Assembly: GCA_022777285.1 (NCBI GenBank)
Contig: JALFGN010000009.1
Coordinates: forward strand, 1-44,927
Reading direction: 5' to 3'
DNA from: Blautia sp.
Lineage (GTDB): Bacteria > Bacillota > Clostridia > Lachnospirales > Lachnospiraceae
DNA: 44,927 nucleotides
This document shows, one piece after another, positions 40,168-44,927 of this stretch; position 1 is the stretch's first letter; every line of letters starts with the position of its first letter. Position numbers and translations under genes: made by a program. The notes under the pieces are model-generated. The model was not told the DNA's origin, made no database searches, and worked only from the letters and a program-made list of their open reading frames with translations.

Positions 40168-42183
40168 ATGGACAGAAACAGAATGATAAGAAACGGCAGA
40201 AAAGGATCCGGACACCGCAGAGTCTATCATGCAGTGTTAGGTATGACGCTGGCATCTGCATTACTTTTTTCTGAAACAGGAAAACAGATTCCGTTTCCTG
40301 TGACAGAAGTTATGGCTGCTTCCAAAGAAATCAAAAACAGCAGAGTGGTTTATCTGGATGGAACATTAGAAAAAAGCGGAAACGGTACTTCTAAAAGCAA
40401 TGCAGTAAATTCCTTTGAAAAAGCAAAGGAACTGGCAGGGGAAAATGGAATCATCCTGGTGTGTGGGACTGTAACGGTATCAGAAGAAGCATCTCTTACC
40501 ATACCTGCAGGAATTCAGGTGAAAAAAGCAGATGGATTTACCGGTTCTATACTGGCTGTTGCAGGCAAAGGAAAAGTAACACTGACTTCTGCCTGGATCA
40601 ATGCTTCTGATGTGGATACAACAAAGGCTCAGCTGGGAAAAGAAGCGTTTGTAGTGGATTCGGATTCCAATAAAAATACAGAAGAATCAAAAGACAAAGA
40701 TAATACAGAAGAAACGAAAGAAAATAAAACAGAAAACAGTGAAGTAAAAACAGAAAAAGAAGAAACAGAAAAAGAAGAAACAGATTCGACACAAGATAAA
40801 ACAGAAGAAACCGGCAAAGAAGAGACGAACAAAGAAGAGGCAGCAAACGAAGAAAGTAAAAAGGAAGAATCTGACAAAGAAGAATCCAATACGGAAAAAC
40901 AGCCGGCAAAAGAGATCGTGCTTCCTGCTTCTGTAACAATGAAAGAGCCTGCTGCTTTGCAGACGATTGCTTTCACAGATGGATTTGAGGGAGACGGAAC
41001 ATTCTGCTTCGCTGAACCGGAAAAAGTGCCGGATACCTATGAAAGCATTCAGCAAGTGATATTTATTCCGGATAACTGTGAAAACTATGACTATTCGCAG
41101 ATGGAAGGCTGGAATGCGGAGAAAAAAGAAGTCGTACGTAGTGTGACAGTTTATGTAGAATCTCTGAAGAAAACAGAAGAAACAAAAGAAGAAGCAAAAG
41201 AGGATACAGAAAAAGAAGATCCGGCAGAAGAGAAAACGGAAGAAACAAAAGAAGAAACAAAAGAAGAAACAGAAAATGTAGAAGATACAGATACAAAAGA
41301 AGAAACTTCCGAAGAAAAGAAAGAAGAGCAGCCGGCGCAGAAAGATGAGATCAAAGAGCAGGAAGTCAGTCATACAGCAGCAGATACAAAAGATACAGAG
41401 GAGACAGAAGATACAGGAAAACAGAATCAGAAAACAGAAATTGAATTGGTTGGAAGCCTGGAAGATTCTGCTACAGGAATTAAAGTGTGTGCAGATTTTC
41501 TCCCTTCTTATGTGGAATTACGAGTGACAAAGAATGAAAATCTGGATAAACTGCCGGAAACCGATACCGATATCGAAGCAATCTTAAACAGCTTTCATAT
41601 TCAGTTGTGGGATTTGCAAGCAGACATGGAATACATGATTCCGGAAGGAAAAAAGATTACAGTGATGATTCCGGTTCCGGAAAATGCAAAACTATATGAT
41701 TCCATTATTATTGCACATTACATAGAAGAAATGGGAAGATATGAATATTTTATTCCCGGACAGAATCTGGATATTATAGATGGATATTTGGTGTTTGAAA
41801 CAGCTTCTTTCAGCCCTTTTAATGTAGGTGGAAATCAGCTGGTAGGTATCGGAACAAAAAGTCCAAACCATACACCGGCAGTGAAAAAGCCGCAAAGCAC
41901 ACAGACCACTTCTGGCTCCGGTTCGACAAATGCTGCGCCTACAAGTACGGGCAATAAGGGAAATGCCTCCACATCTGGAAGCAATTACAGTGTTGTCAAA
42001 CGTCCGGTGACATCTGCATCCGGAACTTCCGTTAAAGGAACAGGAAGCCATAAAATTGCATCAAACGCAAAGACAGGGGATGATGCACAGATCCTTCTCT
42101 TTGGTGCAGCAGCATGTACAGCAGGACTTATGATTGTAATTATTGCAGTAGATAAAAAAAGAAATAAAATGCGTAAAAAGTAA
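40168..42183 (+). CDS. Secreted acidic repeat protein with variant sorting signal
   Basis: A 671-residue exported protein. The N-terminus MDRNRMIRNGRKGSGHRR, then a hydrophobic core YHAVLGMTLASALLFSE, is a signal peptide; cleavage after VMAAS is likely. Residues about 55-150 are a beta-rich domain (GTVTVSEEASLTIPAG). Two long regions (about 168-250 and about 332-425) are Glu/Lys/Thr low complexity. A folded domain of about 120 residues follows (ELVGSLEDSATGIKV ... FETASFSPFNVG), like ZU5/cell-surface modules. After a Ser/Thr/Gly stalk comes SNAKTGDDAQ, a hydrophobic stretch (LLFGAAACTAGLMIVIIAV) and KKRNKMRKK, a sortase-style signal with NAKTG instead of LPxTG. Probably wall-anchored, adhesive or structural. 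Confidence 0.8.
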   Translation: MDRNRMIRNGRKGSGHRRVYHAVLGMTLASALLFSETGKQIPFPVTEVMAASKEIKNSRVVYLDGTLEKSGNGTSKSNAVNSFEKAKELAGENGIILVCGTVTVSEEASLTIPAGIQVKKADGFTGSILAVAGKGKVTLTSAWINASDVDTTKAQLGKEAFVVDSDSNKNTEESKDKDNTEETKENKTENSEVKTEKEETEKEETDSTQDKTEETGKEETNKEEAANEESKKEESDKEESNTEKQPAKEIVLPASVTMKEPAALQTIAFTDGFEGDGTFCFAEPEKVPDTYESIQQVIFIPDNCENYDYSQMEGWNAEKKEVVRSVTVYVESLKKTEETKEEAKEDTEKEDPAEEKTEETKEETKEETENVEDTDTKEETSEEKKEEQPAQKDEIKEQEVSHTAADTKDTEETEDTGKQNQKTEIELVGSLEDSATGIKVCADFLPSYVELRVTKNENLDKLPETDTDIEAILNSFHIQLWDLQADMEYMIPEGKKITVMIPVPENAKLYDSIIIAHYIEEMGRYEYFIPGQNLDIIDGYLVFETASFSPFNVGGNQLVGIGTKSPNHTPAVKKPQSTQTTSGSGSTNAAPTSTGNKGNASTSGSNYSVVKRPVTSASGTSVKGTGSHKIASNAKTGDDAQILLFGAAACTAGLMIVIIAVDKKRNKMRKK

Positions 42184-42191
42184 TACAAAGC

Positions 42192-42237
42192 AAATCCTTC
42201 CCATATATTATATTTAAGTATGTGGGAGGGATTTTTT
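42192..42237 (+). terminator. Terminator hairpin covering the next gene's RBS
   Basis: A 16-bp stem (two G-U pairs) with 5' arm 42192-42207 and 3' arm 42219-42234, followed by a T-run to 42237. The 3' arm contains GGGAGGG, the Shine-Dalgarno of the next gene, whose ATG starts at 42238. Confidence 0.8.
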
Positions 42238-42597
42238 ATGAAACAGGCAAGAGTATTTCTGATGATAAAGATACTTTTGATTTCCTATCTTATGACAGGA
42301 ATTTTGTTATTGATCCTGGCATTCCTTTTGTATAAACTGGATATTGGGGAAAATCAGGTGAATCTTGGGATTCTTGTAACTTACATAATATCCTGCTTCG
42401 GGGGAGGATTTCTATTAGGAAAAAAGGTAGAAAACCGGAGATTTCTGTGGGGAATGGGACTTGGTGCGGGGTATGCACTATTGCTGACGCTTGTGACGCT
42501 GACTACGGAAAGGGGATTTCAGGGTAATAGTAAGGAATTGCTGCTGAATTATTTTTTGTGTATCCTTGGAGGTGCACTGGGCGGAATGCTCTCCTGA
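42238..42597 (+). CDS. TIGR04086-like small membrane protein
   Basis: A 119-residue protein with four hydrophobic segments (LLISYLMTGILLLILAFLLYKL, then LVTYIISCFGGGFLLGKK). Two further helices follow (GMGLGAGYALLLTLVTL and YFLCILGGALGGMLS). I associate this pattern and its place just upstream of the SCIFF peptide in Clostridia with TIGR04086 (recalled, not searched). Function is unknown. Its ribosome binding site lies within the 3' arm of the upstream hairpin. Confidence 0.65.
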   Translation: MKQARVFLMIKILLISYLMTGILLLILAFLLYKLDIGENQVNLGILVTYIISCFGGGFLLGKKVENRRFLWGMGLGAGYALLLTLVTLTTERGFQGNSKELLLNYFLCILGGALGGMLS

Positions 42598-42606
42598 AAG
42601 AAATAC

Positions 42607-42636
42607 TTGCCTATGGTGCAGCAGGTATGCTATAAT
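42607..42636 (+). promoter_or_regulatory. Promoter of the SCIFF operon
   Basis: TTGCCT, 18-nt spacer, extended -10 TGC-TATAAT (42631-42636), 55 nt before scfA. Confidence 0.65.
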
Positions 42637-42690
42637 ACATGCAGGCGTTCAGACGCAAAATAAATTGTACCAATATAGGAGGAATATGCA

Positions 42691-42831
42691 ATGAAACATA
42701 TCAAAACATTAAATACAAAAAACTTACAGAATACAGTGAAAAAAGGTGGATGTGGTGAATGTCAGACATCTTGCCAGTCAGCTTGTAAAACATCCTGTAC
42801 AGTAGGAAATCAGAGCTGCGAAAACAAATAA
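42691..42831 (+). CDS. scfA: SCIFF ribosomal peptide precursor
   Basis: A 46-residue peptide too short for most gene finders. It has a leader MKHIKTLNTKNLQNTVKKGG and a core with six cysteines at 21, 24, 28, 32, 36 and 43 (CGECQTSCQSACKTSC...SC). This is the six-cysteines-in-forty-five-residues peptide of Clostridia. The maturase downstream forms Cys-to-Thr thioether (sactionine-type) crosslinks; a Thr follows the Lys in CKTSC. Cellular function of mature SCIFF is not firmly established. An AGGAGG lies 10 nt before the ATG. Confidence 0.95.
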   Translation: MKHIKTLNTKNLQNTVKKGGCGECQTSCQSACKTSCTVGNQSCENK

Positions 42832-42854
42832 TTTTGCTGTCATAATGACTTTGA

Positions 42855-42880
42855 AAGCAGCGGTATAAAAGCCGCTGCTT
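42855..42880 (+). other. Hairpin between scfA and scfB
   Basis: A perfect AAGCAGCGG / CCGCTGCTT stem with an 8-nt loop, without a real T-run (TTATTCG follows). It probably attenuates or protects the scfA message. Confidence 0.6.
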
Positions 42881-42938
42881 ATTCGTGTCGTAGAAAAAAT
42901 CGAAAGAATCAACGAAACAGATAGAAAGGGATAATACT

Positions 42939-44297
42939 GTGATTCATCGTTACAAAAACAATGGCTATAATATTGTGCTTGATGTAAACAGCGGTTCTGT
43001 ACATGTAGTGGATGAAATCGTTTATGATCTGGTAGGATGTCTGGAAGAAAAAATGCCAGAAGAAGCTATACTGGAGGCTTTGAAAGAGAAATACAGCGAA
43101 GCAGATATCAAGACAGCTCTGGAAGAATGTCGGGAACTGGAAAAAGAGCAGATGCTGTTTACAGAAGATATTTATGAAAATGCAATTGAAAGTTTTAAAG
43201 ACAGACCAACGGTAGTAAAAGCGTTGTGTCTGCATATTGCCCATGACTGCAACCTGGCATGCCGCTACTGTTTTGCGGAAGAAGGCGAGTATCATGGAAG
43301 AAGAGCATTGATGACCTATGAGGTAGGAAAACAGGCCCTTGATTTCCTGATCGCAAATTCAGGTAACCGGAAAAATCTTGAGGTGGACTTCTTCGGCGGA
43401 GAACCGCTTATGAACTGGAATGTGATTAAAGAATTGGTTGCCTACGGCCGTTCTCAGGAAAAGTTACATAATAAGCATTTCCGTTTTACACTTACTACAA
43501 ATGGTGTGCTTCTGAATGATGAGATTATGGAATTTGCAAATAAAGAAATGGATAATGTGGTTCTCAGTATTGATGGAAGAAAAGAAGTGCATGATTTTAT
43601 GCGTCCGTTCCGGAAAGGTGCAGGGAGCTACGATCTGATCGTGCCGAAATTCCGGAAATTTGCAGACAGCAGAGGCCAGAATAAATATTATGCAAGAGGA
43701 ACATTCACACATCATAATCTTGATTTTTCAGAAGATGTACTTCATCTTGCTGATCTGGGATTTAAACAGATTTCTGTGGAACCGGTTGTGGCAGATGAAA
43801 AAGAAGAATATGCTCTGAAATGGGAGGATGTTCCGAAAATCTGCGAAGAATATGATAAGCTGGCAAAAGAAATCATTAAAAGAAATAAAGAGGGAAATGG
43901 ATTTCACTTTTTCCACTTTATGATAGATCTGACCGGAGGACCCTGTGTGTATAAACGCCTGTCCGGATGTGGTTCGGGAACGGAATATCTGGCAGTCACA
44001 CCATGGGGAGATCTGTATCCCTGTCATCAGTTCGTAGGGGAAGAAAAATTCCTTATGGGTAATGTATGGGATGGGGTGAAAAAACCGGACATCTCCTGTC
44101 AGTTCAAAGATTGCAATGTCTATGCAAAAGAAAAATGTAAAAACTGTTTTGCAAAATTCTACTGCAGTGGCGGATGTGCTGCAAATGCCTATAATTTTAC
44201 CGGTTCCATCAATGACGTATATGAACTGGGTTGTGAGCTGCAGCGAAAGAGAGTAGAGTGCGCCATTATGATCAAGGCAGCAATGGCAGAGCAATAG
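42939..44297 (+). CDS. scfB: SCIFF maturase, radical-SAM/SPASM enzyme
   Basis: A 452-residue enzyme. Residues 1-85 resemble a PqqD-like RiPP recognition element (IHRYKNNGYNIVLDVNSG, SVHVVDEIVYDLV). The radical-SAM cluster is HDCNLACRYCFAEEG (Cys104, 108, 111), with FFGGEPLMNW as the SAM/GGE motif. The SPASM domain (CGSGTEYLAVTPWGDLYPC, then CNVYAKEKCKNCFAKFYCSGGCAANAY) binds two extra Fe-S clusters. It crosslinks the SCIFF peptide. GTG start at 42939 with AAAGGG 8 nt upstream. secD follows without a terminator. Confidence 0.95.
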   Translation: MIHRYKNNGYNIVLDVNSGSVHVVDEIVYDLVGCLEEKMPEEAILEALKEKYSEADIKTALEECRELEKEQMLFTEDIYENAIESFKDRPTVVKALCLHIAHDCNLACRYCFAEEGEYHGRRALMTYEVGKQALDFLIANSGNRKNLEVDFFGGEPLMNWNVIKELVAYGRSQEKLHNKHFRFTLTTNGVLLNDEIMEFANKEMDNVVLSIDGRKEVHDFMRPFRKGAGSYDLIVPKFRKFADSRGQNKYYARGTFTHHNLDFSEDVLHLADLGFKQISVEPVVADEKEEYALKWEDVPKICEEYDKLAKEIIKRNKEGNGFHFFHFMIDLTGGPCVYKRLSGCGSGTEYLAVTPWGDLYPCHQFVGEEKFLMGNVWDGVKKPDISCQFKDCNVYAKEKCKNCFAKFYCSGGCAANAYNFTGSINDVYELGCELQRKRVECAIMIKAAMAEQ

Positions 44298-44353
44298 AAA
44301 CAGAAAATTTCGTACATGATTTCGTACACGCTTTAGAACAGAAAGGAAAAACA

Positions 44354-44927
44354 ATGAAAAAAAGCAGAGGAATCCTCGTGCTGGTATTGACTGTTTTGAT
44401 TACCATCTTTCTGGTATTCACTTCAGCAGTAGGACTTGGTCCTACAGGCACCGGTGCTGCAAAGCACATTAAACAGGGTCTGGATCTTTCCGGCGGTGTC
44501 AGCATTACTTACGAGGCATCAAAAGAAAATCCGACCGATGATGAGATGTCGGACACAATTTACAAACTGCAGAAACGTGTGGAAAATTACAGCAGTGAGG
44601 CACAGGTATACAAAGAGGGAACAAACCGGATCAATGTGGAAATTCCGGATGTTACAGATGCCAATGCAATTCTGGAAGAACTGGGAACTCCAGGCTCCCT
44701 TTATTTTATTGCACACAAAGATGCAGATGGAAATGCCAATTATACAACAACCGATGGTGTGAATTATACACTGACGAAAACCATTGAGGAACTTCAGGAA
44801 GATGGTTCGATTGTACTGACTGGTACAGATGTAAAAGCCGCTTCAGCAGCCGTGATTCAGAATGATATGAAGAACAATGAAAATGTGGTCAATCTGACTC
44901 TGACGGATGAAGGTACAGAAAAATTTG
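44354..44927 (+). CDS. secD: Protein translocase subunit SecD (partial)
   Basis: The first about 191 residues of SecD; the gene continues past the window edge. It has an N-terminal membrane helix (ILVLVLTVLITIFLVFTSA), then the SecD signature KQGLDLSGGVSITYEA and the periplasmic-equivalent P1 domain (VEIPDVTDANAILEELG, LTGTDVKAASAAV). It works with SecF and the translocon to drive protein export. Start is ATG 44354 behind AAAGGAAAA. Its constant neighbourhood with SCIFF genes is well known in Clostridia. Confidence 0.92.
   Translation, partial: MKKSRGILVLVLTVLITIFLVFTSAVGLGPTGTGAAKHIKQGLDLSGGVSITYEASKENPTDDEMSDTIYKLQKRVENYSSEAQVYKEGTNRINVEIPDVTDANAILEELGTPGSLYFIAHKDADGNANYTTTDGVNYTLTKTIEELQEDGSIVLTGTDVKAASAAVIQNDMKNNENVVNLTLTDEGTEKF

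Noticed and set aside
40598-41373. Long minus-strand frames opposite the wall protein
   Set aside because: Antisense of GAA/AAA/ACA repeats gives Phe/Ser/Leu runs; artefact of low complexity.
41692-42051. Minus-strand 119-codon frame at the C-terminal part of the wall protein
   Set aside because: Antisense to the Ser/Thr/Gly stalk; Arg/Cys-rich translation without a ribosome site.
1-44927. CRISPR arrays, transposases, phage genes, tRNA or rRNA genes
   Set aside because: No spaced direct repeats, recombinase motifs, rRNA-like stretches or obvious tRNA cloverleaf seen on reading; a tRNA scan would be needed to exclude the last fully.

Overview
The window is a stretch of low-GC Gram-positive chromosome, most likely from a gut Lachnospiraceae (Blautia / Mediterraneibacter / Dorea-like). 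The evidence is the SCIFF peptide and its radical-SAM maturase next to secD, a CIRCE element, clostridial-type AGG-rich ribosome binding sites with consensus sigma-A promoters, a eukaryote-like glutaminyl-tRNA synthetase, a PPi-type phosphofructokinase paired with class II aldolase, and many families typical of that group. It is mostly ordinary chromosome; I see no IS element, prophage, CRISPR array, rRNA or tRNA.

Layout. 1-1350: an SGNH hydrolase among AT-rich, partly decayed sequence, then an XRE-type regulator. 2056-4727: a small membrane protein, a LURP-one-like protein and a Uup-like ABC-F ATPase. 4805-9498: a self-contained RND permease / TetR operon with a consensus promoter and a TetR-type operator. 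9565-11827: phosphofructokinase and aldolase. 11923-15496: alanine/glycine symporter, adenosine deaminase, TruA and a hotdog thioesterase. 15623-19061: GlnRS, a MocR/PdxR regulator and an N-terminally truncated acetyltransferase. 19119-20488 (minus): an acidic membrane-anchored protein and a Cof-type phosphatase. 20637-22936: tightly overlapping Maf, two HAD phosphatases and a small acidic protein. 23095-25320: CIRCE-controlled htpG. 25370-26737 (minus): a DUF5721-like protein and NudC. 26892-27731: DegV. 27883-32350: MATE transporter, GH2 beta-mannosidase and a YdcF-like protein.

32541-37887 is the most interesting part. A divergent TetR regulator faces a five-gene operon: SCP2-like lipid carrier, membrane-anchored alpha/beta hydrolase, stand-alone NRPS-type condensation domain, acyl/peptidyl carrier protein, and AMP-forming ligase. 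Two TetR-like inverted repeats lie in the intergenic region. This looks like a minimal, dissociated NRPS or acyl-transfer pathway whose product cannot be told from sequence.

37949-39957 (minus) holds a CNNM/CorC-type transporter and a DUF624 protein. 40168-42183 encodes a secreted, very acidic, repeat-rich wall protein with a non-canonical sorting signal. The right end is the clostridial SCIFF locus: a small membrane protein, the six-cysteine peptide, its SPASM maturase and the start of secD (cut by the window edge). Start sites were re-chosen for many genes by ribosome-binding-site position. All functional assignments come from motif recognition, without database searches.
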